A stretch of 64,000 nucleotides of DNA, taken from positions 35,837-99,836 of the forward strand of contig NZ_RFFG01000026.1 in the NCBI RefSeq assembly GCF_003696215.1. Reading direction: 5' to 3'. Position numbers and translations under genes: made by a program. Origin of the DNA: Actinomadura harenae (GTDB lineage Bacteria; Actinomycetota; Actinomycetes; Streptosporangiales; Streptosporangiaceae). The notes below the pieces were generated by a model that saw nothing but the letters and a program-made list of their open reading frames with translations, did no database searches and had not been told where the DNA came from. The stretch's first letter is position 1. Each line of letters begins with the position of its first letter. Below are positions 1-9,022 of the stretch, one piece after another.

Positions 1-1
1 C

Positions 2-262
2 GCGGCCGACGACGCCTACCGGATCGAGGTCGACGACACCGCCGGGGCGGCGAACGCCCTGCGCCCGCTCACGGGCGTCACCACGGTCACCGCCCACGAC
101 GACGCGATCACCGTCACCGCCCCCGGCGTCCCGTCCCGCGACCTCGTCCAGGCCCTGGTCACCGCAGGTGTCGGCGTCACCTCCGTGAACCGCGCCGACC
201 GGTCCCTCGAAGACGCCTTCCTGACCATGACCCGAGGGGACGACGACCATGCTGCGCGTTGA
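2..262 (+). CDS. ABC transporter ATP-binding protein, C-terminal end (partial)
   Basis: The window opens inside this gene; only the last 86 codons are present, so the Walker A, signature and Walker B motifs lie outside. The tail SLEDAFLTMT matches the 'LEDVFL..T' ending of ATPases that power ABC-2 type exporters in actinomycetes. It overlaps the start of the next gene by 14 bases, a multipass ABC-2 permease, so the two are almost certainly translationally coupled and form one exporter. The substrate cannot be told from the sequence. Assignment rests on the C-terminal motif and the coupled permease. Confidence 0.75.
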   Translation, partial: AADDAYRIEVDDTAGAANALRPLTGVTTVTAHDDAITVTAPGVPSRDLVQALVTAGVGVTSVNRADRSLEDAFLTMTRGDDDHAAR

Positions 263-1046
263 ACTCGCCACCCAGCTCCTGCGGATCCGCACCCTGGTCG
301 CCCTCGCGTGCCTGGCCGCCGTCCCCGTCATCGCCGGACTCGCCACCGCCTCCCACGCCGGACGCCACAACGGCACCCAGGGCGGACTGTTCGGCGCGTC
401 CACCCTTTCGGCGCTCAACCACGCCATGGCGTGCCTCATGTTCATCGGCCCGCTGCTGCTGCCGCTCGTCGTCGCGCTCCTGGCCTCCGCCATCGGGTCC
501 GCCGACCGCGACTGGGGAACCCTCCGCTACCTCTACGTCGCCCCGGTCGGCAGGCGCCGCCTGCTGACCGGGAAACTCGCCGCCGTCACGATCGTGACCA
601 CCGGAGCCGTCCTCGCCGTCCTGATCGGCGGCCTGCTCACCGGGATCGCCCTGTTCGGCTGGCACCCCTTCCACATCCTGAACGCCCCCACCCTCACCAC
701 CGGGCAGACCCTCACCCGCGTCACCGAGGCCACCGGCTACACCCTCCTGTGCATGCTCAGCATCGCCACCATCGCGTTCGCGTTCGGCCTGCTCCTCCCG
801 CGCGGCGCCGAAGCCCTCGGCGCATCGCTCGCGTTCGTGGTCATCGCCACCATCCTCAACCAGCAGTCCTCACTGCACCGCCTCGCCGCCGTCCTCCCCG
901 TCCACTACTGGCAGAGCTGGACCGCCCTGTTCAGCCCGTCCGGAACGGCCCCCCTCGCCACCGGAGCCCTGTGCCAGCTCATCACCATCGCCCTGGCCAC
1001 CACCCTCGCCTTCGCCGTCCTCCACCGCCGCGACCCCGCCGCCTGA
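249..1046 (+). CDS. ABC-2 type transporter permease
   Basis: A 265-residue membrane protein with about six hydrophobic segments (near residues 15-35, 55-80, 108-135, 163-183, 187-204 and 234-256), the usual architecture of an ABC-2 permease subunit. A charged stretch with DRDWGTLR at about 87-94 corresponds to the conserved cytoplasmic loop seen in bacitracin/daunorubicin-type exporter permeases. It starts inside the end of the ATPase gene, so the pair should assemble as an exporter in the cytoplasmic membrane. Drug or lipid efflux and bacteriocin immunity are possible roles; the substrate is unknown. Confidence 0.85.
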   Translation: MLRVELATQLLRIRTLVALACLAAVPVIAGLATASHAGRHNGTQGGLFGASTLSALNHAMACLMFIGPLLLPLVVALLASAIGSADRDWGTLRYLYVAPVGRRRLLTGKLAAVTIVTTGAVLAVLIGGLLTGIALFGWHPFHILNAPTLTTGQTLTRVTEATGYTLLCMLSIATIAFAFGLLLPRGAEALGASLAFVVIATILNQQSSLHRLAAVLPVHYWQSWTALFSPSGTAPLATGALCQLITIALATTLAFAVLHRRDPAA

Positions 1047-1164
1047 CCCTCCCGGCCCGCCCCAGCGGCAAGGACGGGCCGGTCAACCACCCCTATGCCA
1101 CAGCCGAGCGGGGCCGCCGCGTCACTCGCGCAGTCCGTCCCGGCCCTGTTCCCGGTATCGGCTC

Positions 1165-1527
1165 TCAGGGGCGCGGTGACGGCCTTGAGGTGAGTGCTTG
1201 GGCTGCCTGGCGGATCCGGGTTCGTGGGAGGGTGATGGACAGCCAGGTACTTGGGTCCGTGTCCTGCTTGACCGGATGCAGGGCCCATCCCTCCGAGGCT
1301 CCGGCCAACCTCACGGCCGTCATGAGCAGGGGGCCGTGTTCGCGTTTCACCACCAGCCAGGCGCGTCCCCTCAGCCGGGCCGCGACGGTGGGGCGGTCGG
1401 CGGGGGCGGTGCGGGTGCCGCCGTCTCGGACGGCTTCTCCGACGTCCTGGCAGGACACCTTCGTTTCGAACCCGAGTCGCCAGACCTGGGTCATGAGCGG
1501 CACCAGCTCCTCGTCGATGCTCACCAT
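1165..1527 (-). CDS. Conserved hypothetical protein, 120 aa
   Basis: I do not recognise a named family. The protein begins MVSIDEELVPLMTQVW and contains GFETKVSCQDVGEAV, a pattern resembling small actinomycete proteins in which a cysteine lies in a turn after a 'GWET..SC' motif. The C-terminal half (TWLSITLPRTRI) is beta-rich with no membrane segment or signal peptide. It lies 52 bases downstream of the phosphotransferase-like gene on the same strand, so the two may share a transcript. The preceding 118 bases toward the permease hold only a weak GGCCCG/CGGGCC inverted repeat that could act as a convergent terminator. Confidence 0.6.
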   Translation of the reverse strand: MVSIDEELVPLMTQVWRLGFETKVSCQDVGEAVRDGGTRTAPADRPTVAARLRGRAWLVVKREHGPLLMTAVRLAGASEGWALHPVKQDTDPSTWLSITLPRTRIRQAAQALTSRPSPRP

Positions 1528-1579
1528 GTCGCCGTCCGGGCTGGTGAGGAGCCGGGTGGGGTGTACCTGGGCCAGTCGG

Positions 1580-2389
1580 TCACGGGTACTCCTCCAATCG
1601 GTATGCCGCCCACGTGCCGATCAGGGCGGCGTGTCGGGTCACCCATTCGTCCGGGCGGGCCTGTGCGGCGTTGCTCCAGTGCGCGGCGTATCCGGCGGTG
1701 AATGCGTTGAGGGCCTCGGGTGGGGCTCCGGCCCATGCGGGGAACTGAGAGGCCCACGCGTCGGCGTCGCGAGGGTGGTGTCCGGCCCCGATCAGCCAGG
1801 GCATCAGCATCATCAGCTCCAGCCACGGCGCTCCGCGTGTGACGAACGCCCAGTCCACCACGTAGGCGTTCCCGTCCTCGGCGATGATCAGGTTGTCCTC
1901 GTTCAGATCGGTGTGCAGCAGAGCGGCACCGGCGAACACGGCGGGGCTGTCGGTGTACTTCTGCCAGCGTCGTTCGGCCGCCAGCATCGGGGTTTGCGGA
2001 CATGACGCGTCCTGGAGGGCGTGGACGATCTTCGCCAGCGTCTCCAGGTCCGGTGACCCGGCGGTGAAGTCGGCGCGGCGGCCTTCGATGTGGTCGAAAC
2101 CCAGCGCGAGCCACCCCCCGGTTTCGGTCTGCCACCGAAGCCGGGGGGCGAACTCGCGCACCGCGGGGTTGATGGCGGCCTCACGGCGCAGCGACATGAC
2201 CTCGGGTCCGTCCCGGTCTGCCAGCTTGCGGGCGGCCTTGACGAACACCCGCCCCGCCGCAGTGTGGACGGTCGAGGCGATGTCGGCGTGGTTGCCCGTG
2301 GACGCGGGGACGATCTGCCCGATCCGCCCGGTCTCGGCCTCGATCTGGTTCCGCAGATCCTCGGGCAGGTCGGCCCAGTCGCTACGCAC
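1580..2389 (-). CDS. Aminoglycoside phosphotransferase-family kinase
   Basis: The 269-residue protein has the small-molecule kinase (APH/choline kinase) fold signature. Lys51 sits in VFVKAAR, HTDLNEDN (159-166) is the catalytic loop with Asp161 and Asn166, and VVDW (177-180) carries the Mg-binding aspartate. The family transfers phosphate from ATP to hydroxyls of antibiotics, sugars or amino alcohols; the substrate here is unknown. Many actinomycete members of this group are not resistance enzymes. The start is the ATG at 2389; the next gene upstream on the same strand ends 25 bases away, suggesting an operon. Confidence 0.8.
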   Translation of the reverse strand: MRSDWADLPEDLRNQIEAETGRIGQIVPASTGNHADIASTVHTAAGRVFVKAARKLADRDGPEVMSLRREAAINPAVREFAPRLRWQTETGGWLALGFDHIEGRRADFTAGSPDLETLAKIVHALQDASCPQTPMLAAERRWQKYTDSPAVFAGAALLHTDLNEDNLIIAEDGNAYVVDWAFVTRGAPWLELMMLMPWLIGAGHHPRDADAWASQFPAWAGAPPEALNAFTAGYAAHWSNAAQARPDEWVTRHAALIGTWAAYRLEEYP

Positions 2390-2414
2390 GTGAAGCCCTT
2401 CCTAGATCACCCGG

Positions 2415-2951
2415 TCAGAACCGGATGGTGTTCGCGCCGGTCGGCAACAGGTCCCGCCAGTCGATCCCGGCGTCCTGGAAACCCGGGCTGTTGCACTCGG
2501 GCGGGCAGCAACTCGATCCGGCCTCGCCCTCCCAGAACTCCGGGTCCACGAAGTATCCCGTGGCGTGAAGCTGCGGAATGGTCCGGGCCAGCGCCGCCCC
2601 GGACCTGATGTCGTCGTCCATGACGGGGCGGTGGTGGATGAACGATCCGGCGAGCGCCAGGCTCATCGGAAGGTACACCTCGGTCCGCTGGAGGCTCAGG
2701 TGCCACGCCTGGTCCACGGGCGGCGTCGGCACGATGCGGACGTAGGCGCGCGGGTCCTGCCGCTCGGCGCAGCGGATCCTGCCCACCGCCGAAAGGAACA
2801 CCAGGTTCTGCCCGACGGCGCGGGCACAGTAGTCGTGGGTGGCGTGCGTGGCCTTGCGGAAGTCGTCGACGAGCAGCGCGAACGCCTCTCCCGGGATCAG
2901 CTCCCGGGGATCACGGCCGGTCGAAGTGATGCTGTCCAACGCGATGGTCAT
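2415..2951 (-). CDS. Conserved hypothetical protein with a CCPPEC motif
   Basis: A 178-residue soluble protein of unknown function. I chose the ATG at 2951 over the upstream ATG at 2993 because it is preceded by GGAGG at a good distance. Near the C-terminus it carries SSCCPPECNSPGF, a compact cysteine cluster that could bind metal or form a disulfide; the N-terminal half has no clear motif. It is divergent from the XRE-TPR regulator (start 3140) and is followed 25 bases later by the kinase gene. The divergent arrangement suggests that regulator may control it, which is an inference. Confidence 0.6.
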   Translation of the reverse strand: MTIALDSITSTGRDPRELIPGEAFALLVDDFRKATHATHDYCARAVGQNLVFLSAVGRIRCAERQDPRAYVRIVPTPPVDQAWHLSLQRTEVYLPMSLALAGSFIHHRPVMDDDIRSGAALARTIPQLHATGYFVDPEFWEGEAGSSCCPPECNSPGFQDAGIDWRDLLPTGANTIRF

Positions 2952-3086
2952 GGCTCCTCCAGAGTCACTAGGTACGGCCCCTGTATGGACCATGGAATCC
3001 GGAGCGACCTACGCAGCCCAGGGCATCAGCGGCGCACCTGTGGTGCATCTCTGGTGCATTCGCGGCGCGCCCTGGGTGCGAGTTCT

Positions 3087-3092
3087 AGGCTG
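3087..3092 (+). promoter_or_regulatory. Putative -10 box of the XRE-TPR regulator gene
   Basis: TAGGCT at 3087-3092 fits the actinobacterial TANNNT -10 consensus and lies 47 bases before the ATG at 3140. That start has its own ribosome binding site (GGAGGG), so this would be a leadered transcript. No convincing -35 box is visible. Confidence 0.35.
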
Positions 3093-3139
3093 ACCTCGGT
3101 GAACAGGCAGCGAGGTACCGGCCTCACTTCGGAGGGACG

Positions 3140-4438
3140 ATGGCGGCAGGGAGGCGGCCGCGCCTGGCGAAGCGCCGCAGGCATCTCGGATTCACCCAGG
3201 AGTCCCTTGCGGTCGAGTTAGGCGTTGATCGCTCCACGATCGCCCGCTGGGAACGGGGCCGTTGCGTTCCACAGCCGCACCATCGCGCCCGACTCTGCGA
3301 CCTGTTGCAGGTCTCGCGCGACGGCCTGGACGACCTGTTCAATCCCGAAGGGGACTCCTCGCCCACGCCGCTTCCCGTGTCCTCCCCTCAACTTCCTCAG
3401 CGTGTGATCGGCCTCGCGGTAGCCCCATCGGGACCGTCCTCTGGTGAACTGGACGACATGAACCGCAGGGAACTGCTACGCCTGTTGACCGTCACGGGAA
3501 CGCTGGTCGCCCTTCCTGCCCCCGCATCTGCCCACTCCGAAGACATGGAGCCGATCAGCGAGTTCGACCTGCTGAACTCCCACCTCTGGCAGGTCTTCGC
3601 CCTGGCGTCCTCCAAACGAGCCGTGTACCCGGCGGTCCACCAGCAACTCGACGTGCTGACCGGCGCGCTGCGGCAACCGCACTCTCAAGTCGTCCACGAG
3701 CGGCTGTGCATGTCGGTCGGTGACCTCTTCCAGCTCGCCGGAGAGATCATGTTCGACGCGAACATGTACACGGACGCAGCTCACTGCTACACGCTGGCCG
3801 CCGACGCGAGCAGAGAAGCGCGGAACTTCGACCGTTGGGCGTGCGCGCTGGTCCGTCACGCCTACGTCAGCCTGTACGAGCGCGATGTCCTCCCCGCGCT
3901 CTCGCTCCTGGACTCGGCGGACCGTGTTGCCAGGCGGGGCGACTCCCGACTTTCCACGCGCTATTGGGTGGCTGCCGTTCGAGCAGAGGCATACGCGGGG
4001 CTCGGGGAGTTCGATGCCTGCAAGCGCGAACTGGACGTTGCCGAGGGGGTCAGGGGACTGCCCGGACCCGTCATGCCGGGTGGATGGCTACGGTTCGACG
4101 GCAGCCGCCTCGCTGAAGGACGGGGAACCTGCTACACGGCGCTCGGCCGTCCGGACCTGGCCTCCGTGGCACTGACCGAGGCTCTCGAATCCGCGACGTC
4201 GCTGCGCCGCAGGGGCAGCATCCTCACGGACCTGGCCGTGCTCGGCGCCCGAACCCGCGAGCTCGACCAAGCCCTGGAGTACGGCGTTCAAGCCGCAGAT
4301 CTAGCCGACAAGACCCGATCATCGGGATACGTCGGCCGAAAACTCCACGCCCTCCAAGGAGAGCTGAGGCCACTGCTGACCGACCACCGGGCGGCGCAAC
4401 TCAGCAGCCGCATTTCCCAACTTGAGGAGGCCGTATGA
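3140..4438 (+). CDS. XRE-family helix-turn-helix regulator with TPR-like C-terminal region
   Basis: A 432-residue protein. Residues 8-60 form an XRE (Cro/CI) DNA-binding domain, with GFTQESLAVELGVDRSTIARW as the helix-turn-helix. After a linker comes MNRRELLRLL (about residue 106) and a long alpha-helical region of TPR-like repeats to the end. This architecture is very common in Streptomyces and relatives, often next to small partner genes; the TPR part is thought to sense a peptide or small ligand. GGAGGG lies just before the ATG. Its stop overlaps the next gene (ATGA), so the 130-residue partner is co-translated. Confidence 0.85.
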   Translation: MAAGRRPRLAKRRRHLGFTQESLAVELGVDRSTIARWERGRCVPQPHHRARLCDLLQVSRDGLDDLFNPEGDSSPTPLPVSSPQLPQRVIGLAVAPSGPSSGELDDMNRRELLRLLTVTGTLVALPAPASAHSEDMEPISEFDLLNSHLWQVFALASSKRAVYPAVHQQLDVLTGALRQPHSQVVHERLCMSVGDLFQLAGEIMFDANMYTDAAHCYTLAADASREARNFDRWACALVRHAYVSLYERDVLPALSLLDSADRVARRGDSRLSTRYWVAAVRAEAYAGLGEFDACKRELDVAEGVRGLPGPVMPGGWLRFDGSRLAEGRGTCYTALGRPDLASVALTEALESATSLRRRGSILTDLAVLGARTRELDQALEYGVQAADLADKTRSSGYVGRKLHALQGELRPLLTDHRAAQLSSRISQLEEAV

Positions 4439-4827
4439 CAGCCCAGAAGAACCACCAGACCGAAGGCGGCCGCGTCTTCCGTGAGGCGTGGATCGCCGGG
4501 GTGCGGAAGCACTTTCCTGGAGACCCCAAGCCCGGATACGTAGCCCCCTGGGACACCACGCCCGATTGGGAACGGCAGGCTGCCAGTGCGGTCTACAGCC
4601 AGGTCGCCCACTTCGTGGCTTTGGCGGACGGGGCGACGGCCAACCTGTCCCGCCAGCAGAAGGGGCAGTTCGTAGCCCTGTGCTGGATCGCTCAGATCTA
4701 CAAGCAGATCCCCAACCCCAAGCCGTCCTACGTTGCCGACTGGAGCAACCTGCCGACCTGGCAGCAGGAAACCGACAGCGACATCTTCGAGGAGATTGAG
4801 CGGCGCGAGACTCAGAACATCCAGTGA
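4435..4827 (+). CDS. Conserved hypothetical protein coupled to the XRE-TPR regulator
   Basis: A 130-residue acidic soluble protein that starts inside the stop codon of the regulator (ATGA overlap), so the two are translationally coupled. It contains two related motifs, KPGYVAPWDTTPDWE near residues 32-46 and KPSYVADWSNLPTWQ near 97-111, suggesting an internal duplication. I do not recognise a domain of known function. The tight coupling suggests it works with the regulator, for example as a co-factor or ligand-binding partner, but that is inference. Confidence 0.65.
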   Translation: MTAQKNHQTEGGRVFREAWIAGVRKHFPGDPKPGYVAPWDTTPDWERQAASAVYSQVAHFVALADGATANLSRQQKGQFVALCWIAQIYKQIPNPKPSYVADWSNLPTWQQETDSDIFEEIERRETQNIQ

Positions 4828-5429
4828 CCACCCCACCTACTGTCGGCGGACGCGGCGGAGCCTCTTAGGGAAAGCGGACATACCAGCCCCGGCACAGCTC
4901 TGCACAAGCCCGCCTGCTCACGCGGCGGGAGAAGGAAGGCCACGTACGGCATCGCGCGCGGCGCGCCTGTCGAGCCGGGGCGCACGGGGGGCACATCCGG
5001 CCCTGCGCAACCCGGGCCGCACTCACCTCCACCCGGAAGCCAACGTGTTGGCGTACGAGCGCGACCAGGGCATGCAAGGACGGCATGGTGCAGAGGCCGT
5101 GATCGGGTGCACGGCACCCACTCGCTGACATCGGGCTCGGCCTCCCCACGGAGGGGCCGAGCCCTTTCCCCACCTGACGAAGGGGGGTTCTGCGCCGGTA
5201 CGACTCTGGCCGACAAGCGGCCTTGCCCCGAGCCCGCTGACCCGCCGAAAGCCCGCCGCACATGCTGCTCGCGACCCACAGAACGTTCGACACGGGGGAC
5301 CAGCGCGCAGACACGGTAGTCCTGGCCAACTCACCAGAAACGCGCACCCGACACCCAGCGCCGACCACATCTCCAAGGTGCCACGGTGACGTCCTCAGGA
5401 CTCAAGCAGCACGACGACAGGGTGGACGG
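4828..5429. other. Intergenic stretch with one terminator-like hairpin
   Basis: About 600 bases without a supportable gene. The short frames here have no ribosome binding sites or recognisable sequence. The only clear structure is the hairpin at 5133-5164, listed separately. Confidence 0.4.
5133..5164. terminator. Hairpin terminator
   Basis: GGGCTCGGCC and GGCCGAGCCC pair across a short loop and are followed by CTTTCCCC. This is a strong GC stem with a weak T tail, typical of actinomycete intrinsic terminators. It would end transcripts of the regulator operon, 300 bases downstream of its last gene. Confidence 0.6.
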
Positions 5430-5924
5430 ATGATCAGGGGAGAGGCAGACCTCCTCGCGCTACTACGCGAGCTCGACGACCCTGGGCATCTGGAGCGCCC
5501 CCGCGGGGACGACCACTATGCGCCGGCTCAGCAGTTCGACAAGCTGGCAGCCCGGATCGAGGCGGACTTCGGAACCGACTGCGCGGCAGAGCAGGACACA
5601 CAAGACTCCAGCGAGTACGGCCGTGTCCACATACCAGCGACAGCAACCGCATGCGGGACCAGGATCGTCATCTGCATCAGCAGGTTCGGTTCCCTGGCGC
5701 TCATCTGCGCCGACAATCCCGGGGCCTTCCTCGGCACCCAGGAAGCCCAGGACATGGGGGAGTTGGACCCCGCCGACCTCGCCCGGACACACCGGGCGTT
5801 GACCGACCTCGGCTACACGGTCGTGCCGGAAGAGCTGCTGGAAAGTCACTACGACGGGCCGAGCCGACTGCCCGGACATGTCCAACGGCCGACCTGGTGG
5901 CACCGGTTCTTCGGCACCTTCTGA
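5430..5924 (+). CDS. Conserved hypothetical protein, 164 aa
   Basis: Starts with MIRGEADLLALLREL. The ATG at 5430 is favoured over the in-frame start at 5262 because the upstream 56 codons look non-coding and GGGTGGACGG lies before 5430. The protein has alternating helices and strands, no signal peptide and no membrane segment, and ends RPTWWHRFFGTF. It resembles actinomycete proteins found beside immunity-like (SMI1/SUKH) genes, but no family is claimed. It runs directly into the convergent gene ending at 5925. Confidence 0.6.
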   Translation: MIRGEADLLALLRELDDPGHLERPRGDDHYAPAQQFDKLAARIEADFGTDCAAEQDTQDSSEYGRVHIPATATACGTRIVICISRFGSLALICADNPGAFLGTQEAQDMGELDPADLARTHRALTDLGYTVVPEELLESHYDGPSRLPGHVQRPTWWHRFFGTF

Positions 5925-6953
5925 TCAGACGAGGCCAGGTTTCACTTCGATCCACGCGCGCAGTCGCTCGGCGAGGTCATGGTCGCGGACGTCAGGCAGA
6001 TGCTGGGCGGCCGCGCCGATGAGATTCTTGGCCTGACGCGAGGCGCGCATAGCCGGAAGATTTTCAGGGCTCACGACGCAGGGAACCCGCGCCTGATCCA
6101 AGGGCATCGGGAGAGCGTCGAGACAGTCCCGAACGATCTGTTCCGCAGTCGGCACAACCCCGGCAAGCTCGGCGGCGTATCCGTGGAAGCCGAGCGAGGA
6201 GCTGAATGCGGAGACCCTGATGGCCGTCTCACCGGCCCCGAAGGCACCGTCCAGGTGAGAGCGACGAACGGCCCACAGGTACAGCCGCGCGGCAGCAACG
6301 CGTTGATCGGCACCACCGTGCATCCTGTGCTCGATCTGGAGGAACAACCGCAGCCACCAGTTGGCCGCGTCTCGCGCCTCGGGCCGGTGGCGGTCGACCC
6401 AGGCCAGCCGCTGCTCATCGGAGGTCTGGAGCAGATGCCCGATGTGCTGCCGGTCGGCGGGCACGCCGGCGACCATGTGCGCGGCGGATTCGGCGGGCAA
6501 GGGCGCGATGACGCGGTCGACTTCGCCGTCGGCGGCGAGGATGTGGACCGCGGTGTCCGGCTGCCAGTACTCCCGATAGCCCTCGTTCGGGCTCATCAGC
6601 TCGACCATGTCGACGCCGAGGTCCGCCAGCGCGGCCCGCAGATCCGCGAAGCGGAGCGAGTCCTGCAACGGGCCGTGCCTCTCCTGGATCGGACCGTCCG
6701 CGACACCGACTCCCGCCGAGCCCAGCCGATGCAGCTGCACGGTGAAGTGCGTGCCCCGCCACTCCGTCCCGTCAGGGCCGCGTTCCCAGAAGAAGTCGAC
6801 CAGACCGTAATCCCGCCACATCTGGCCCTCGCCCCGGTTCTCCGCCGGGGTGACGCCGAGAACCCGGTCGACGTCCTCAGGACTGCTGGTGTGGTCAGCC
6901 CCCAGGACCGAGCCCCGCACGACAACATCGACCACGAACCCCAACGTGCTCAC
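5925..6953 (-). CDS. Conserved hypothetical protein, about 342 aa
   Basis: I place the start at the GTG at 6953 (VSTLGFVVDVVVRG), which has GGAGGG upstream; the open frame before it is Gly/Arg-rich and looks non-coding. The N-terminal 130 residues contain LRDYGL-like text (WRDYGLVDFFWE), reminiscent of a recurring actinomycete N-terminal module. The C-terminal 200 residues are helical and tryptophan-rich (WWLRLFLQIEHRMHGG). No catalytic motif is visible. Its stop abuts the stop of the convergent 164-residue gene. Function unknown. Confidence 0.6.
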   Translation of the reverse strand: MSTLGFVVDVVVRGSVLGADHTSSPEDVDRVLGVTPAENRGEGQMWRDYGLVDFFWERGPDGTEWRGTHFTVQLHRLGSAGVGVADGPIQERHGPLQDSLRFADLRAALADLGVDMVELMSPNEGYREYWQPDTAVHILAADGEVDRVIAPLPAESAAHMVAGVPADRQHIGHLLQTSDEQRLAWVDRHRPEARDAANWWLRLFLQIEHRMHGGADQRVAAARLYLWAVRRSHLDGAFGAGETAIRVSAFSSSLGFHGYAAELAGVVPTAEQIVRDCLDALPMPLDQARVPCVVSPENLPAMRASRQAKNLIGAAAQHLPDVRDHDLAERLRAWIEVKPGLV

Positions 6954-7268
6954 GCCCGCACCCCACCCTCCACAACCACCGACCGCCACGACCCCTCGCC
7001 CACGCCTGCCCCGCTCCCAGTCACCCACCCTGACGACCTCACGCGGTGCCCATGACGGGAGTCGCGGTCACTGGTCGTCGACGGTGATCCGGCGCCGGTG
7101 AGGATGCCGAGGATGTCCTGCAGAGTAGTCCTGGGCCCCAGGAGCGAAGGTCGTAAGACGGACGGTCGTGGCCGGGAACGAGGTGACGGCGCGCCACATC
7201 GGCCCGATGCCAGCGCCAATGGAACGGACGGGCCGCACCCCCGCCCGCCGCACAGACCGTCATCGAGC

Positions 7269-7750
7269 TCAATCCCCGAGCCAGTCCCGGTTCCGGTCTT
7301 CGCTGCGGCCTCGGCTCTCCTTGCAGGGCAGGGGTCCCCAGAGCCCCCGTTCCTTCAGGAGCTTCTTCGCGGCGTGCTGGGTTCGTTGGGAGGCAGCGGT
7401 GTGGGCTGCGGCGATCGTGTGGAGCTGGTCGGTGAACAGTTCGGCCTCGTCGGGCCTCACCCAGCGGAGCGCGTGCGCGATCCAGTGATCCGACCAAGCT
7501 CCCAACCCGGCGCCGATCACGGACCGCATCGGCTCGGCGAGGTCCGGGTCGTTCGGGCGAAGCTGCGCGAGGGCTTCGGATTCGACCTCGTCACGGGGCC
7601 GTTCGACCAGAGGAGCAACCAAACGGAAGCCACGTCGAGCGGGACCGCGTGATGGTCGGGCGGCGCGTCGTAGGCCCATCGTCCGTCGAGGACGACCAGC
7701 CAGGTGCGCCCCGGTTTGATCTCCAGGATCTTGCGTGTCTCGACCGTCAT
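7269..7750 (-). pseudogene. Frameshifted hypothetical gene
   Basis: Two reading frames together give one sensible protein. The first (from the ATG at 7750) reads MTVETRKILEIKPGRTW ... SVWLLLWSNGP. It then loses sense near 7600, where a second frame continues as RDEVESEALAQLRPND ... AAKKLLKERGLWGPLP to the stop at 7269. The join lies at about 7595-7610, so a single-base change would restore a protein of about 160 residues. It is either a recent pseudogene or a base-calling error. The family is not recognised. It is followed upstream by the 124-residue gene on the same strand. Confidence 0.55.
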
Positions 7751-7805
7751 GCCGGGAAGCAGGTCGCGAAGGCTCGCCGGGGTGTTCGTCGGGCATCGCC
7801 GGGTC

Positions 7806-8180
7806 TCACGGCGACTCGAGAAGTCGCCTGGTCACTGGCCCGGCGAAGGCGTACCCCGGAGAATCCGGGCGCAGGTACTTGAGGACCCGGATGCACACAC
7901 ATTCACGGATCATGTTCGACGGGGTGACGGTACAGGTGAGGAGCGCTTCCGTCACCGCGTAACAACGTTCGAGCACCGGGACGTCCGCTGCGGAGACGGC
8001 GGGCTCGAACACCTCCCACCAGAAGACCTCAGAGATCAGCCCGTACACGTTGTCAAGAAACGGCTCCGTCTCGTATTCGGCGGCCCACGCGATCTCCCTC
8101 TGCTCCCACGCGGCGAGCGGGGCCTGGACTTCGGGAACCTCCGACCTGAGGAAATCACGTAGCGTCGCAACATCAACCAT
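7806..8180 (-). CDS. Conserved hypothetical protein, 124 aa
   Basis: A small helical acidic protein beginning MVDVATLRDFLRSEVPEVQ. The middle (YGLISEVFWWEVFEPAVSA) and the end (CVCIRVLKYLRP) resemble small actinomycete proteins annotated only by DUF numbers; I do not assign one. No signal peptide or membrane segment. It lies 56 bases upstream of the frameshifted gene on the same strand, so both probably belonged to one transcript, and it is divergent from the DUF6193-like gene at 8279. Confidence 0.6.
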   Translation of the reverse strand: MVDVATLRDFLRSEVPEVQAPLAAWEQREIAWAAEYETEPFLDNVYGLISEVFWWEVFEPAVSAADVPVLERCYAVTEALLTCTVTPSNMIRECVCIRVLKYLRPDSPGYAFAGPVTRRLLESP

Positions 8181-8278
8181 GGCGTGAAGCTACCCGTCGG
8201 TTCCGGTCTTCACCTCCGCTTTTTCCGCCCCTACGATGGCCGTCACTGCACGCTGAACGGGCAGAAGATCGGAACATC

Positions 8279-9022
8279 ATGAGCCGCGAACCGGACCCGG
8301 CCGTCCTCTACCCGGAGGTGGCCGCCCGCGGCAGCCTTGCCGCAGCACTCCAAGCCGCAGCCGCCGACCAGGGCCTGGTCCTTCCCGTGGCCGTCACGCC
8401 GTCCGACCCGCTGCGGCACGCCACGTTCACCAGTGTCGTCCCGCATCGCCACTCCTCCTACGTCGCCGCGCGACACCACGAACGAAGCTGGAGCATCCTG
8501 GGTTGCTCCAACGACAGGCTCATGATCTGCGGCAACACCAAGGACCTGCGCGACCTTCCTCGGGTGATCCGCGACTGGGCCGAGGGAGCCGGCCTCGACG
8601 AGATCGGGCAGGCTGCGCCCTTCGATCTCCTGACAGGACGTTTCGAGGTCGCCGACAAGAACCCTGTGGGCGTCATCGCCTCCGAGTGGCAGTGGCTCCT
8701 GAAGGGCGCCGTCGACGCCGACTGGCCGCAGTACCGGGCGCTCATCAAAACCGCCCACGCCCAACCGACCCTCCGCAGGCTCTACCCCTTCACCAGCCAC
8801 TGGGCACTGAGCTTCTCCAACACACCCGACTACCCGTTCTCCCCGCCCTTCGTCTCGATCGACTCACCATGGGGAACCGGCGGCTACACCATCAGGGAGT
8901 GGTGGAACGGCCCCGCCCTACACCACGTCACCACACCGGCCGAAGCGATCGCCATCGCCGTCGACCGCATCCCCGCCGACCTCCGGCAGGCGCCCCCTCA
9001 GGGGCCCGCACAGGATTCCTGA
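8279..9022 (+). CDS. DUF6193-like protein
   Basis: A 247-residue soluble protein. Hallmarks are LYPEVAARGSLAAALQ at residues 11-26, the central DLPRVIRDWAEG (about 93-104) and RRLYPFTSHWALSFS near 165-179. These agree with my memory of DUF6193, a family often labelled 'natural product biosynthesis protein' only because of its neighbourhoods. No enzymatic motif is evident. Immediate neighbours are small hypotheticals, not a biosynthetic cluster, so no pathway can be claimed. TACGAT near 8233 is a candidate -10 box. Confidence 0.5.
   Translation: MSREPDPAVLYPEVAARGSLAAALQAAAADQGLVLPVAVTPSDPLRHATFTSVVPHRHSSYVAARHHERSWSILGCSNDRLMICGNTKDLRDLPRVIRDWAEGAGLDEIGQAAPFDLLTGRFEVADKNPVGVIASEWQWLLKGAVDADWPQYRALIKTAHAQPTLRRLYPFTSHWALSFSNTPDYPFSPPFVSIDSPWGTGGYTIREWWNGPALHHVTTPAEAIAIAVDRIPADLRQAPPQGPAQDS

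Noticed and set aside
308..2005. A 565-codon plus-strand frame overlapping the permease and kinase genes
   Set aside because: Arg/Pro/His-rich shadow text crossing three genes on both strands.
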